64,000 nucleotides of DNA from Sneathia sanguinegens. Its GTDB lineage: Bacteria; Fusobacteriota; Fusobacteriia; Fusobacteriales; Leptotrichiaceae. The notes below the pieces were generated by a model. That model did not search any database. It saw nothing but the letters and a program-made list of their open reading frames with translations, and was not told the DNA's origin. A program made the translations under genes and the position numbers. The stretch lies in the NCBI RefSeq assembly GCF_042033325.1, contig NZ_CP160095.1. One strand, 5' to 3'. Positions 26,845-36,159 of the stretch are shown one piece after another (the stretch's first letter is position 1; each line of letters opens with the position of its first letter).

Positions 26845-27636
26845 TTAATCTAATATTTTTAATTCTTTTAATATTTCATAAAAACCATCATCATATACTG
26901 ATTTTGTTACATATTTTGCATGACTTTTTACAATTTCACTAGCATTGCCCATTGCAACAGAATTTGTAACAATATCCAACATAGAGATGTCATTATTACC
27001 GTCACCTATAGCCAAAATTTCATCTTTATTTAAGCCATAATAAGACATTATAAATTTCAAACCATTAGCTTTACTAGAATTTTTTGAAAGTAATTCTAAG
27101 CTTGTAGGTATATTGCTAATTGCATAATAATCTTTTTCAAATGTACTTAGATATTTTTCCTTAAATTTATTAAGTTCCTCTTCTTTTCCCATAAAATTAA
27201 TTCTACAGATATTACCTATAAAATTTTGATCCGTTATAGCTTTTATAGGATCTTTAAGAGCAGAAGCATCACTTAAAAATTCATCACTAAGTAGAGAATA
27301 GTATAAAAATTCAGTAGTATAAACATAGATATGAATATTTTCTGTTTCATATTTTTTTAATTTTATAAAATCTGCTACTGTTAAAAAATTTCCATTTAAA
27401 ATCTGCTTAGTATTTAAATTTTGTACAAGAGCTCCAGTAGTTAAAACTGTTAAATCTCTATTTTGTATATTAGCCATATCTAATATTTCAAGAGTAGATT
27501 TCAATGATCTTCCAGTTATTGGAAGTAATTTAATATTCTTTTTTTGTAATTCAGAAAAAGCTAATTTTACTTTTTCTGAAACTTTGTTTGTAAAGATTGT
27601 GCCATCTAAATCAAAGGCTATAAGTTTAATTTTCAT
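26845..27636 (-). CDS. Cof-type HAD phosphatase
   Basis: The 263-aa protein has HAD motif I AFDLDGTIF at the N-terminus, motif II PITGRS, a type IIB cap in the middle, a conserved lysine near KANGLKF, and motif IV ILAIGDGNNDISML. Such Cof/YbjI-type enzymes dephosphorylate sugar phosphates or flavin and pyridoxal phosphates with broad specificity. It is the last gene of the opp operon and starts immediately after the stop of the second binding protein with little ribosome site, so it depends on upstream translation. Substrate unknown. Confidence 0.85.
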   Translation of the reverse strand: MKIKLIAFDLDGTIFTNKVSEKVKLAFSELQKKNIKLLPITGRSLKSTLEILDMANIQNRDLTVLTTGALVQNLNTKQILNGNFLTVADFIKLKKYETENIHIYVYTTEFLYYSLLSDEFLSDASALKDPIKAITDQNFIGNICRINFMGKEEELNKFKEKYLSTFEKDYYAISNIPTSLELLSKNSSKANGLKFIMSYYGLNKDEILAIGDGNNDISMLDIVTNSVAMGNASEIVKSHAKYVTKSVYDDGFYEILKELKILD

Positions 27637-29229
27637 CTATTTTATCACCGTTTCAGCAAACATGTCACTATTAACAGGAGAGAAAGCATAGTTTGAAATT
27701 CTATCATTTACAACATAGTATTTATTTACTTGATAAAGTACAGTAATTGGTACATCATTTGCTATTATTTCTTCTACTTTCTTCAAGTATTCAAATCTCT
27801 TAGCCTTGTCTGGTTCAGATTTAGCTAATTGAACATATTTGTCATATTCTGGATTAGAATATTTACCATTGTTATTACCATTTTTAGTCATGAATAAATC
27901 AAGGAATGTCATAGCATCTTGATAGTCAGCACCCCAACGAGTAAGAGCTATATCAAAGTCACCACTAGTTTGTCTTGATAATCTTTCCTTATATGTCATA
28001 ACTTGGATATCAAATTCTATACCAAGATTTGTTCTAAGTTGTTCTTGTATATTTTCAGCAACTTTCTTGTTGTTGTCCATATCATTAACTATTATAGATA
28101 ATTTAGGAAATTCAGTTAAACCAAGTTCTTTCATACCTTCTTTAAATAGTTCTTTAGCTTTATCTGCATTGTATTTTTCTATAATATCTCCAACTTCACT
28201 ACCAAAGTCATTTGTCTTATTACCTGGCATACCAACTTTGTGTGGAGTAAAATTGTATATAACAGTATTTAAACTATTGAATGCAGATTTGTTTATATCA
28301 TCCTTATTTAATGCAAGATCAAATGCTTTTCTTATCTTCAAGTTAGTTAATACTTTGTTTTGGAAGTTGTACATTAAGAAGTACATTTGAGCTTGAGGAA
28401 GAACTTTTAATCTCTTATCATCTTTAAATTCGTCATATTGTTCAGAACTTATATTAGTAAAATCAATTTCATCATTCTTAAATGCATTTAATGCAGCAGC
28501 ATTATCCATTATGAATTTAATCTTAACACCATCAAGTGAGATTTTATCTTTAGCATAGTAGTTAGGATTTTTTTCTAGATACATTTCAGAGTTATGTGTC
28601 CATTTTTTTAATATGAATGGACCAGAAGATAAAATATCTTCAGGTTCTAATGCATACTTTTCACCTTTTTCTTCTACGAATTTTTCATTTGCAGGTAAGT
28701 AAGTTACAAATGCAGTTAATGATGGGAAGTAAGGTGTAACATTTTCAAGTTTAACTTCTAATGTTTTATCGTCTAATACATTTATTCCTACTTCATCTTT
28801 ACTACATTTTCCGTCATTGAATTTTTCAGCATTTTTTATTGGGAAAAGTATGAATGCATATTCTGAAGCAGTTTTAGGATCTAATGCACGCAACCATGCA
28901 TATTTGAAATCATTTGCAGTTAATTTATCACCATTTGACCATTTAAGATTATCTCTTAAGTGGAAAGTCCATGTTAAACCATCAGCACTAACTTCATATT
29001 TTTCTGCTAAACCTGGTTTAGGTTGCTTTGTTTCCATATCAAGTTTAGTTAAACCTTCACTAAGTAATTGGTGTATGTTACAACCAGTGTGATCAGTTAA
29101 TAATTGCGGGTCTAAACTTTTACCTTCTTCAGGAAGTCTGTAATTTAATACTTTTCCTGTGGAAGTAGAACTCCCACAAGAAAACAGGGTAATAAAAAGA
29201 AATAGTGATAATAAAAATTTCTTAATCAT
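27637..29229 (-). CDS. Oligopeptide-binding lipoprotein, copy 2 (OppA/SBP family 5)
   Basis: The 530-aa protein has a lipoprotein signal (MIKKFLLSLFLFITLFSC, cysteine as lipid site). The SBP_bac_5 fold shows LSEGLTKLD, GLTWTFHLRDNLKWSNGDKL and LTRWGADYQDAMTFLDLFM. I begin at the ATG 29229 rather than the GTG 29238, because the ribosome site AGAGGTG includes that GTG. It closely resembles the adjacent copy at 29241-30836 across its full length, a tandem duplication that probably widens the range of peptides delivered to OppBCDF. Two bases or so separate the genes' coding frames beyond the ribosome site. Confidence 0.92.
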   Translation of the reverse strand: MIKKFLLSLFLFITLFSCGSSTSTGKVLNYRLPEEGKSLDPQLLTDHTGCNIHQLLSEGLTKLDMETKQPKPGLAEKYEVSADGLTWTFHLRDNLKWSNGDKLTANDFKYAWLRALDPKTASEYAFILFPIKNAEKFNDGKCSKDEVGINVLDDKTLEVKLENVTPYFPSLTAFVTYLPANEKFVEEKGEKYALEPEDILSSGPFILKKWTHNSEMYLEKNPNYYAKDKISLDGVKIKFIMDNAAALNAFKNDEIDFTNISSEQYDEFKDDKRLKVLPQAQMYFLMYNFQNKVLTNLKIRKAFDLALNKDDINKSAFNSLNTVIYNFTPHKVGMPGNKTNDFGSEVGDIIEKYNADKAKELFKEGMKELGLTEFPKLSIIVNDMDNNKKVAENIQEQLRTNLGIEFDIQVMTYKERLSRQTSGDFDIALTRWGADYQDAMTFLDLFMTKNGNNNGKYSNPEYDKYVQLAKSEPDKAKRFEYLKKVEEIIANDVPITVLYQVNKYYVVNDRISNYAFSPVNSDMFAETVIK

Positions 29230-29240
29230 AAAATTCACCT

Positions 29241-30836
29241 CTATTTAATGTCAGCATAATTCATAAAGAAATCAGGACCTACTGCTGAGAAAGTAAAGTT
29301 AGATAGTTTTTCATTTACTATATAATTTTTCTTTGCTTGGAATAATAAAGCAATAGGTACATCAGAAGCTATTATTTCTTCTGCTTTTTTCATAGCTGCA
29401 TATCTTTCTTCTTTATTTGAAGTTGATTTTGCAAGTCTTATACACTTGTCATATTCAGTATTTGAATATTTACCATGGTTATTACCATTAGTTGATTCTA
29501 ATAAGTCTAAGAAAGTCATAGCATCTTGATAATCTGCACCCCAACCAGCTAATACTACATCAAATTGTCCACTTTCCATTCTTGAAAGTCTTTCTTTAAA
29601 TGCCATTGTTTCTATATTAAGGGTAATACCTAAATTAACTCTTAAATATTCTTGTATAGATTCACCAATTTTCTTGTTTAAACCAGAATCATTAAGAATT
29701 ATTGAAAGAGTTGGAGCCTTATCAAGACCTAGTTCTTTTAATCCTTTTTCAAGATAAGCTTTTGCTTCAGTAGCATTGAATTTTGGAGCACTTACTCCTA
29801 TTTCTGTTGCAAAATCATTTGTTTTAAGACCAGGCATACCAACACCTTTAGGAGTAAATGTATAAGCAGGATCATTTATTCCATTGAAAACAGTTTTAGT
29901 TAATTCTTCTTTATTAATAGCCATAAGTATAGCTTTTCTTACATTGCTATTAGCTAAGAATTTATTTTTGTGATTAAATTCTAAATACCAATTTGTAGCC
30001 ATTAAAACCTTATGTAAGTTAGGATTATCTTTGTATTCTTCATATTGTTCAGCAGTTAATGAAGTAAAATCAATTTCATCATTTTTAAATGCATTTAATG
30101 CAGCAGCAGGATTAGCTATGAATTTTATATTAACACCATCTAAGTTAATTTTGTCTTTGTCATAATAATTTTCATTTTTAACTAATTTTATTTCAGAGTT
30201 ATGTGTCCATGATACCATTTTGAATGGACCTGAATAAAGTAATTTGTCAGGTTCTAATGCAAATTTATCTCCACATTCAGTTACAAATTTTTCATTTAAT
30301 GGCATATATGTAACAAAGGCTGTTAGTGATAAGAAATATGGTGTAGAAGCTTCTAGTTTAACTTCTAATGTTTTATCATCTAAAACTTTTATTCCTACTT
30401 CATCTTTAGTAGCTTTTCCAGTGTTAAATTTTTCAGCATTTTTAATAGGATATAGCATATATGCATAAGGAGCTGCTGTATTAGGATCTAAAGCACGAAG
30501 CCAAGCAAATTTAAAGTCATTTGCTGTAATTTTTTCTCCATTAGACCATTTTATTCCATCTCTTAAATGGAAAGTATATGTAAGTCCATCTTCAGATATG
30601 TCATATTTTTCAGCTAAACCAGGTATAGGTTGTTTAGTTTTAGTATCAATTTTTGTTAAACCTTCACTTAAAAAAGTGTGTAAATCACCAGATGAAACAT
30701 CAGTTTGTAGAGCAGTATCTATTGTTTTACCTTCTTCATTTAAGTTAATGGTTAAATATTTTCCGTTAGATGAAGAATTAGATCCGCAACTAAATAAGGC
30801 TAAAAAGCAAACAAATATTGCTAATAATTTTTTCAT
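29241..30836 (-). CDS. Oligopeptide-binding lipoprotein, copy 1 (OppA/SBP family 5)
   Basis: The 531-aa lipoprotein has signal MKKLLAIFVCFLALFSC with the lipobox LFSC. It has the family segments GLTYTFHLRDGIKWSNGEKI (about residue 88), the AFKNDEIDFTSLTAEQYEEY segment, and LAGWGADYQDAMTFLDLL (about 430). It captures peptides in the periplasm for the OppBCDF pump encoded upstream. ATG start behind CGGAGG, overlapping the oppF stop by 4 bases. Paralogue of copy 2. Confidence 0.92.
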   Translation of the reverse strand: MKKLLAIFVCFLALFSCGSNSSSNGKYLTINLNEEGKTIDTALQTDVSSGDLHTFLSEGLTKIDTKTKQPIPGLAEKYDISEDGLTYTFHLRDGIKWSNGEKITANDFKFAWLRALDPNTAAPYAYMLYPIKNAEKFNTGKATKDEVGIKVLDDKTLEVKLEASTPYFLSLTAFVTYMPLNEKFVTECGDKFALEPDKLLYSGPFKMVSWTHNSEIKLVKNENYYDKDKINLDGVNIKFIANPAAALNAFKNDEIDFTSLTAEQYEEYKDNPNLHKVLMATNWYLEFNHKNKFLANSNVRKAILMAINKEELTKTVFNGINDPAYTFTPKGVGMPGLKTNDFATEIGVSAPKFNATEAKAYLEKGLKELGLDKAPTLSIILNDSGLNKKIGESIQEYLRVNLGITLNIETMAFKERLSRMESGQFDVVLAGWGADYQDAMTFLDLLESTNGNNHGKYSNTEYDKCIRLAKSTSNKEERYAAMKKAEEIIASDVPIALLFQAKKNYIVNEKLSNFTFSAVGPDFFMNYADIK

Positions 30837-31765
30837 AAGTTACCTCCGTTATTTTCTATATATTCTTTTTCTACATAATGATCTTTTTTATATTCAACAA
30901 GACCAGAGTTTGGCATAATATTTTTTACTTCACTCATGCTTCCTACTGGACTTCTCAAATATAATTCATCCATTTGTATACGATGAGTTTTATTATGATG
31001 AGGATCAGGTATAGGTACAGCTGATATTAATGATTTTGTATAAATATGTATAGGATTATTATACACTTCATCAGGTGAACCTAATTCGACAATTCTTCCT
31101 CTGAACATAACAGCTACTCTATCTGATATATATTTAACCATTGATAGATCGTGAGCTATAAAAATTAAAGTTAGTTGTCTTTCTTTTTGTAATTTTTTTA
31201 AAAGATTTACAACTTGTGCTTGTATAGAAACATCTAAGGCTGAAATAGGCTCATCACAAATTAAAACTTTAGGATTTACTGCTAAAGCACGAGCTATACC
31301 AATTCTTTGTCTTTGCCCTCCAGAAAATTCATGTGGGAATCTATTAGCATGTTCTCTACTTAAACCTACTAATTCAAGTAAGGAATATATTTTATCTTGT
31401 CTTTCACTTTTTGATTTGTACAATTTATGTATATCCATGCCTTCAGCTACTATATCTCCCACAGTCATTCTTGGATTTAGTGAAGCTTGAGGGTCTTGAA
31501 AAATCATTTGTACATTTTTTGTAAAATCTTTTTTTGAATATTTTTCAATAGGTTTTCCAAAAAATTCTACAGTACCAAAAGTTTTTTCATATAATTTGCA
31601 GATAGTTCTACCAAAGGTAGTTTTACCACTACCAGATTCACCAACTAAACTTAATACTTCTCCTTTATATATATCTATGCTAACATCATCAACAGCTTTT
31701 AAGACTTCTTTGCCTTCTAAGGGGAAATATTTTTTTAAATTTTTAATTTCAAATACTTTTTCCAT
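30833..31765 (-). CDS. oppF: Oligopeptide ABC transporter ATPase (OppF)
   Basis: The 310-aa ATPase has Walker A GESGSGKTTFGR, Q-loop MIFQDPQASLNPRMTV, signature FSGGQRQRIGIAR, Walker B LICDEPISALD and IAHDLSMV, all in the order and spelling typical of OppF. The C-terminal specificity segment (IPDPHHNKTHRIQMDEL...) is present, but the short cysteine cluster usual after it is replaced by a segment without cysteines, ending early. It overlaps oppD by one base and the first binding-protein gene by 4. Confidence 0.93.
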   Translation of the reverse strand: MEKVFEIKNLKKYFPLEGKEVLKAVDDVSIDIYKGEVLSLVGESGSGKTTFGRTICKLYEKTFGTVEFFGKPIEKYSKKDFTKNVQMIFQDPQASLNPRMTVGDIVAEGMDIHKLYKSKSERQDKIYSLLELVGLSREHANRFPHEFSGGQRQRIGIARALAVNPKVLICDEPISALDVSIQAQVVNLLKKLQKERQLTLIFIAHDLSMVKYISDRVAVMFRGRIVELGSPDEVYNNPIHIYTKSLISAVPIPDPHHNKTHRIQMDELYLRSPVGSMSEVKNIMPNSGLVEYKKDHYVEKEYIENNGGNL

Positions 31766-32862
31766 TATTTCCCTCCCTTTATATTAGCCATTTTTAAATT
31801 TGAAAAGCTTGTTTTAATAATATATAAATCTCCTACTTTTGGTTGCATTAGTATATTTCCATCTTGTAAAAAAGTCATTGTAGGAGCACCATCTGTATAA
31901 TGCCAACATTTAACAAAGTGATTTTTTGTAACTTCAACTAAAGGTGGTTTTCTTTCATAATCAATTTTTAATGAAAATTCAGATCTTGCTGCAAAAGGAT
32001 CACCTTTAGGTGGATTTAATAAATCTGGTGGAGTACCATTTATTGAAAATAGTTCGGTACTTAAATCAGTATCTAATCTAGGTAAAGATTTTAATAAGCC
32101 CCAAGTATATGAGTGTAAAGGATTATTAAATAGGTCTTCAACACTAGCTTCTTCTAATTTTTCACCAGCATACATAACAATTACCTTATCAGCAGTTTCA
32201 GCTACAACTCCCAAATCATGTGTTATTAGTATAACAGCTATATTTAATGATTTTTTAAGTTCATTAATTAAGTCTAATATTTGAGCTTGTATAGTGACAT
32301 CTAGTGCTGTTGTAGGTTCGTCACAAATAAGTAAATCAGGTTCACAAGCAAGAGCTATAGCAATTACGACTCTTTGTCTCATACCTCCAGAAAATTGGTG
32401 AGGATATTGATCAAATCTTTCTTCAGGTTTAGGTATTCCAACCTTTCTTAACATTTCAATAGCTAATTTCTTTGCTTCTGCTTTTGATACTTTTTTATGT
32501 ATTAAGATACCTTCCATTATTTGTTTACCAATTTTTATAACGGGATTTAAAGAAGTCATAGGATCTTGAAATATCATTCCTATTCTTCCACCACGATATT
32601 TTCTCATTTCTTTTGAGTTTAATTTTAATAAATCAACACCATCAAAAATAATTTGCCCATTTTTAATTTCACAGGGTGGAGTTGGAAGCAATCTCATTAT
32701 TGTTTGTACAGTGACAGATTTTCCACTACCAGATTCTCCAACTATTGCAAGTGTTTCACCTCTTTTAACAGAAAAGCTAATATCTCTTAATGCTTTTACT
32801 TCACCAGCATAGGTGTTGAATGACACACTTAAATTTTTAACTTCTAAAATATTTTCTTCCAT
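31765..32862 (-). CDS. oppD: Oligopeptide ABC transporter ATPase (OppD)
   Basis: The 365-aa ATPase has Walker A GESGSGKSVTVQ, MIFQDPMTSLNPVIKIGKQI, signature FSGGMRQRVVIAIALA, Walker B LICDEPTTALDVTIQAQ and ITHDLGVVAE. The C-terminal oligopeptide domain shows the GTPPDLLNPPKGDPFAARSEF region. In most OppD/DppD proteins that region holds four cysteines for an iron-sulphur cluster (GCPFAPRCPYA-type, then a later CW); here only the last (HFVKCWHY) remains. About 30 extra C-terminal residues follow (PTMTFLQDGNILMQPKVGDL...). Confidence 0.94.
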   Translation of the reverse strand: MEENILEVKNLSVSFNTYAGEVKALRDISFSVKRGETLAIVGESGSGKSVTVQTIMRLLPTPPCEIKNGQIIFDGVDLLKLNSKEMRKYRGGRIGMIFQDPMTSLNPVIKIGKQIMEGILIHKKVSKAEAKKLAIEMLRKVGIPKPEERFDQYPHQFSGGMRQRVVIAIALACEPDLLICDEPTTALDVTIQAQILDLINELKKSLNIAVILITHDLGVVAETADKVIVMYAGEKLEEASVEDLFNNPLHSYTWGLLKSLPRLDTDLSTELFSINGTPPDLLNPPKGDPFAARSEFSLKIDYERKPPLVEVTKNHFVKCWHYTDGAPTMTFLQDGNILMQPKVGDLYIIKTSFSNLKMANIKGGK

Positions 32863-32873
32863 TTTGTTCCTTT

Positions 32874-33824
32874 CTAATCTCTAAGTTTTGGATTCAAAGC
32901 ATCACTTAAGGCATCACCAATAATATTAAAAGATAAAGTAATTAGTGATATTGCAACTGAAGGTATTAAGAATAAGTAAACATGTGAATTTATTTCTTTA
33001 AAACCATCTGCGGCAAGATTACCTAGTGAAGCCTGAGGTATTGGGACTCCTAAACCAATGAAACTTAAGAAAGCTTCAGAGAAAATTATTGAGGGTATAT
33101 CCATTGTTAATTTTACTATAATAACACTTAGAGTATTGGGTATTAGATGTTTAAACATTATTCTTGTAAAACTTGCACCTAGTGCAGTTGAAGCCATAAC
33201 ATATTCATTTTCTTTTAATTTTAATACTTCACCTCTAACAAGTAGGGCATAACCTAGCCATCTTGTTAGTGAAAGAGCAATTACAATAGTTTTAACACTA
33301 TTTCCCATAACTACCATTAAAAGTATTATATATATCATTGAAGGTACAGCAATTACAATTTCTATAAATCTTACCATCAACATATCAATTATTCCACCAA
33401 AATATGCAGCTATTGAACCATAAATTGTACCTATAACTACACAAACAGTGGCAACTATAATAGCAAGCTCCATAGATACTCTAATACCTTGAGATATACG
33501 AGCAAATAAGTCACGACCTAAAGTATCTGTTCCAAGATAATGACCTAGTGAAAAACCTTTAAAAGGTGTTAAAAATCTTAATTTTGTATTTTGTTCAAAA
33601 TATGAATATTTTGTAATTTGTTGTCCAAATATAGCTAGAAAAAGTACAAAGCCTAGGAAAATTAAGAATGACATTGCTAATTTATTTTTCTTAAATCTTC
33701 TCCATGCATCTTGCCAATAAGTAAGGCTTGGTTTAGTTATTTCTTCTCTTTTATTTTTGTCAGGACCAACGAAGGTAAAATCTTCAGGTGTAGTTTTATA
33801 TTTTTCTCTATCGTATTTAACCAT
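32874..33824 (-). CDS. oppC: Oligopeptide ABC transporter permease (OppC)
   Basis: The 316-aa permease has a cytoplasmic N-terminus ending in SYWQDAWRRFKKNKLAM, the first membrane helix, the periplasmic loop with HYLGTDTLGRDLFARISQG (about residue 93), further helices, and the EAA-type coupling segment ASTALGASFTRIMFKHLIPN (about 210). It pairs with OppB, whose stop overlaps its ATG by one base. GGAGG ribosome site upstream. Confidence 0.93.
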   Translation of the reverse strand: MVKYDREKYKTTPEDFTFVGPDKNKREEITKPSLTYWQDAWRRFKKNKLAMSFLIFLGFVLFLAIFGQQITKYSYFEQNTKLRFLTPFKGFSLGHYLGTDTLGRDLFARISQGIRVSMELAIIVATVCVVIGTIYGSIAAYFGGIIDMLMVRFIEIVIAVPSMIYIILLMVVMGNSVKTIVIALSLTRWLGYALLVRGEVLKLKENEYVMASTALGASFTRIMFKHLIPNTLSVIIVKLTMDIPSIIFSEAFLSFIGLGVPIPQASLGNLAADGFKEINSHVYLFLIPSVAISLITLSFNIIGDALSDALNPKLRD

Positions 33825-34795
33825 TATTTACCTCCTTCAATTTTAATTTTAGGATCAACTAAAGCATAAACTAAATCCATTATTATCATCATAAGGATTA
33901 AAAATGCTGCGTAGAAGATTGTAACTCCTAAAACCATAGTATAATCTCTATCTATGATACTACCTATATAGTATTTACCAAGACCTGGTATACCAAACAT
34001 TGTTTCTATAACAAATGATCCTGTTAGAACTCCTGCGATAGTTGGAGATATTATTGTTATTATTGGAAGCAAGGCATTTCTAAGTGCATGTGTTAAAACT
34101 ATTTTTAAAGGACTTACTCCTTTAGCTATAGCTAGTTTAATATAATCTTGTTCCATTATTTCTATCATTTTACTTCTCATAAGTCTTGCAATTTCTGCTA
34201 CTATGAATAAGCCTAAGGCAATGACTGGTAATATTTTTTTAGCGGGGCTATCCCAACCAGTTAATAGAATTCTACCTAAGGGTAAATGTAATTTGTTTAT
34301 TAAAATTTCTTTATGAATATTTACTGCATATAATTGTAATAAACCAGCTATTATAAAGCTAGGTACGGAAATACCAATTACAGCAATTATCATTGAAAAT
34401 CTATCTATTAATTTATTTCTAAATAAGGCTGAAAAAATACCTAAAGGTATACCTACAATTAGTCCAAATAAGATAGCTCTTAATCCTAAATCAGCTGATA
34501 CAGGAAAACTATTTTTTATAACGGAATTAACACTTCTTCCTCTTTCTTTCATTGATAAACCTAAATCACCCTTGCTTAATTGTTTTAAATAAGTTAAATA
34601 TTGAATAGATAAAGGTTTATCTAAATCATATTTAGCCATTAAATTAGCTTTAATTTGTGGCGGAATTGCTTTCTCCCCTTGAAAAGGATCCCCTGGCAAT
34701 TGATGTAATAGTACAAATGTAATACTAATTATTAAAAGTAAAGTAACAAAGCTTGCCAAAATTCTTTTAATTATGAATTTAGAAATATTCTTCAT
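33824..34795 (-). CDS. oppB: Oligopeptide ABC transporter permease (OppB)
   Basis: The 323-aa permease has the N-terminal helix and HQLPGDPFQGEKAIPPQI segment, LSIQYLTYLKQLSKGDLGLS, and the coupling region AIAKGVSPLKIVLTHALRNALLP (about 215-235), as in OppB. It is first in the operon oppBCDF-SBP-SBP-cof; the binding proteins are downstream rather than at the head of the operon as in many species. AAAGGAT ribosome site; strong promoter about 50 bases upstream. Confidence 0.93.
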   Translation of the reverse strand: MKNISKFIIKRILASFVTLLLIISITFVLLHQLPGDPFQGEKAIPPQIKANLMAKYDLDKPLSIQYLTYLKQLSKGDLGLSMKERGRSVNSVIKNSFPVSADLGLRAILFGLIVGIPLGIFSALFRNKLIDRFSMIIAVIGISVPSFIIAGLLQLYAVNIHKEILINKLHLPLGRILLTGWDSPAKKILPVIALGLFIVAEIARLMRSKMIEIMEQDYIKLAIAKGVSPLKIVLTHALRNALLPIITIISPTIAGVLTGSFVIETMFGIPGLGKYYIGSIIDRDYTMVLGVTIFYAAFLILMMIIMDLVYALVDPKIKIEGGK

Positions 34796-34843
34796 TTTTA
34801 TCCTTTCTATTGCTATGCAATTTATATGTATGAAATATAGTTT

Positions 34844-34872
34844 ATTATATATTAATTGATATTTTAAGACAA
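34844..34872 (-). promoter_or_regulatory. Promoter of the opp operon
   Basis: Minus-strand -35 TTGTCT (34867-34872), 17 bases, -10 TATAAT (34844-34849), about 50 bases before the oppB ATG. The remaining intergenic DNA to 35055 is AT-rich with no other feature I can identify. Confidence 0.7.
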
Positions 34873-35055
34873 TAAGGTAAAAAAGTGAAAAAATAAAAAA
34901 AAATAAAAATATATTTTACAATATATATACAAAATAGAGTTAAGTAAATAAAAATGGAAAGAGTTAGGTATATTTTTTTATTTAAGTATAAATAAAATTA
35001 ATGCTTCTATAAATATTTTGAATAAATATTTAATATAGTTAAAAAAGTAAAATAT

Positions 35056-35079
35056 AAAAAAAAAGAGCTTACACTCTTT
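35056..35079 (-). terminator. Terminator after the DUF1439-type gene
   Basis: Minus-strand stem AAAGAG / CTCTTT around TGTAAG, followed by about nine U. The stem begins within the stop codon of the gene at 35078. Confidence 0.75.
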
Positions 35080-35575
35080 AAAATTCAATGTGTAAGCCGT
35101 CATTTTCTATAAGAATATTTTTAATAGGTAATAAGTTGGTTAACTTATTCTCCTTAGTATTATAAATACTTTTGCTTTCTGCCATTTTATACATAGCTTG
35201 AACTAAGGTATTAGTTGCAAATTTCTCTGTTGGTACATAGGTTTCACCACGATCTGTTAATTCAATAAGTTTTACATTACTTAAATATATATCAGAGGTA
35301 TTATTATCAAATCTAATATCTGATTCAAAAAGCATAGTTCCAGAAAAATCTTTGAATAAAGTATCAATAACATAGTCTGTTTTTATTAAAAACTTGTTAT
35401 TATATATAGCTAGACTAGGATTAGATATAGTTAATTTACCTCCCAATTTTTCTTTTTCTATTGGAAAAATTTTTGAAATTCCTGAATAAACAACAGAAAT
35501 GGGTACTTTAACTGTTGAAGATAAAGAAATTATTGGTAAAAATAAAAAAACTAATAGTATTTTTTTAATTTTCAT
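35078..35575 (-). CDS. Exported DUF1439-type (YceB-like) protein
   Basis: The 165-aa protein has a signal peptide (KIKKILLVFLFLPIISLSS) with no lipobox cysteine, unlike E. coli YceB. The body fits the DUF1439 pattern: a long amphipathic helix then paired strands (GKLTISNPSLAIYNNKFLIK, then GTMLFESDIRF and IYLSNVKLIELT), a helix near 125-140, and a terminal strand ILIENDGLHIEF equivalent to the IEV-x-PGEIVIPF end of YceB. These tubular lipid-binding-like proteins have no settled function. ATG with GGAGG upstream. Confidence 0.6.
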   Translation of the reverse strand: MKIKKILLVFLFLPIISLSSTVKVPISVVYSGISKIFPIEKEKLGGKLTISNPSLAIYNNKFLIKTDYVIDTLFKDFSGTMLFESDIRFDNNTSDIYLSNVKLIELTDRGETYVPTEKFATNTLVQAMYKMAESKSIYNTKENKLTNLLPIKNILIENDGLHIEF

Positions 35576-35612
35576 TTTTTAACCTCCTTGAAAATTTGCG
35601 ATTTGTTAGTAA

Positions 35613-36134
35613 TTAAATTTCCCACTTCTTGATAAAAGTTTCAAACGATTTCATACATCTATGCAAAACAGCCACCATTAAGAGCATCAAAATAGCGCCT
35701 ACTACACAACTAATCCATAATTGAGCTGTGGTAAAAGAAAGTAATTTATTTGAAACCCAAAGGATATAAAAGCATAACGGAATGAACGGGATTGCGGTGA
35801 CCGCTCCGGGTACATAGCCATTAAATTGTAACGCCAACATACAATGCACAATCAGGTGAATGGTAAATCCAAAAAATAATCCCATCCACAAAAAGTACCA
35901 ATCAAAGATACAAGCAGAGAGGGATAAAGCTGAAATAATTAAAAATTCAATCAATACACCAATGGAAAATGACGGTGTGCTTCCCAAATCGGCAAATGGA
36001 ATCTTCTTCATTTTTGTTGTTTGTATTTTTCTTTTATATTTCCGTTTCCATGCCTCCACAAAAATAATCTCCTCGAAGTCATGTAGCATAAAAATAACCG
36101 GGAACAGCCAAACAATCGTATTTATTGTATTCAT
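35613..36134 (-). CDS. HXXEE-type integral membrane protein, probably acquired
   Basis: The 173-aa protein has an N-terminal HDFEE motif (residues 18-22) within LFPVIFMLHDFEEIIFVEAW, the mark of HXXEE proteins, about four to five membrane helices, and a second histidine region GFTIHLIVHCMLALQFNGY. Function of the family is unknown; the His/Glu pattern suggests metal-dependent membrane chemistry. Base use is unlike its neighbours: lines around 35761-35820 are about half G+C, with codons such as GCG, CCG and GGG that surrounding genes avoid, indicating horizontal transfer, perhaps from a Firmicute. Strong AAAGGAGG ribosome site. A palindrome spans its -10 region; no regulator gene is next to it. 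Confidence 0.8.
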   Translation of the reverse strand: MNTINTIVWLFPVIFMLHDFEEIIFVEAWKRKYKRKIQTTKMKKIPFADLGSTPSFSIGVLIEFLIISALSLSACIFDWYFLWMGLFFGFTIHLIVHCMLALQFNGYVPGAVTAIPFIPLCFYILWVSNKLLSFTTAQLWISCVVGAILMLLMVAVLHRCMKSFETFIKKWEI

Positions 36135-36159
36135 AAAATTGAACCTCCTTTATCTGTCT

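Noticed and set aside
26845..34795. Opp block as a horizontally acquired island
   Set aside because: Base composition and codon use look the same as in the neighbouring housekeeping genes, and no mobile element or repeat flanks it.
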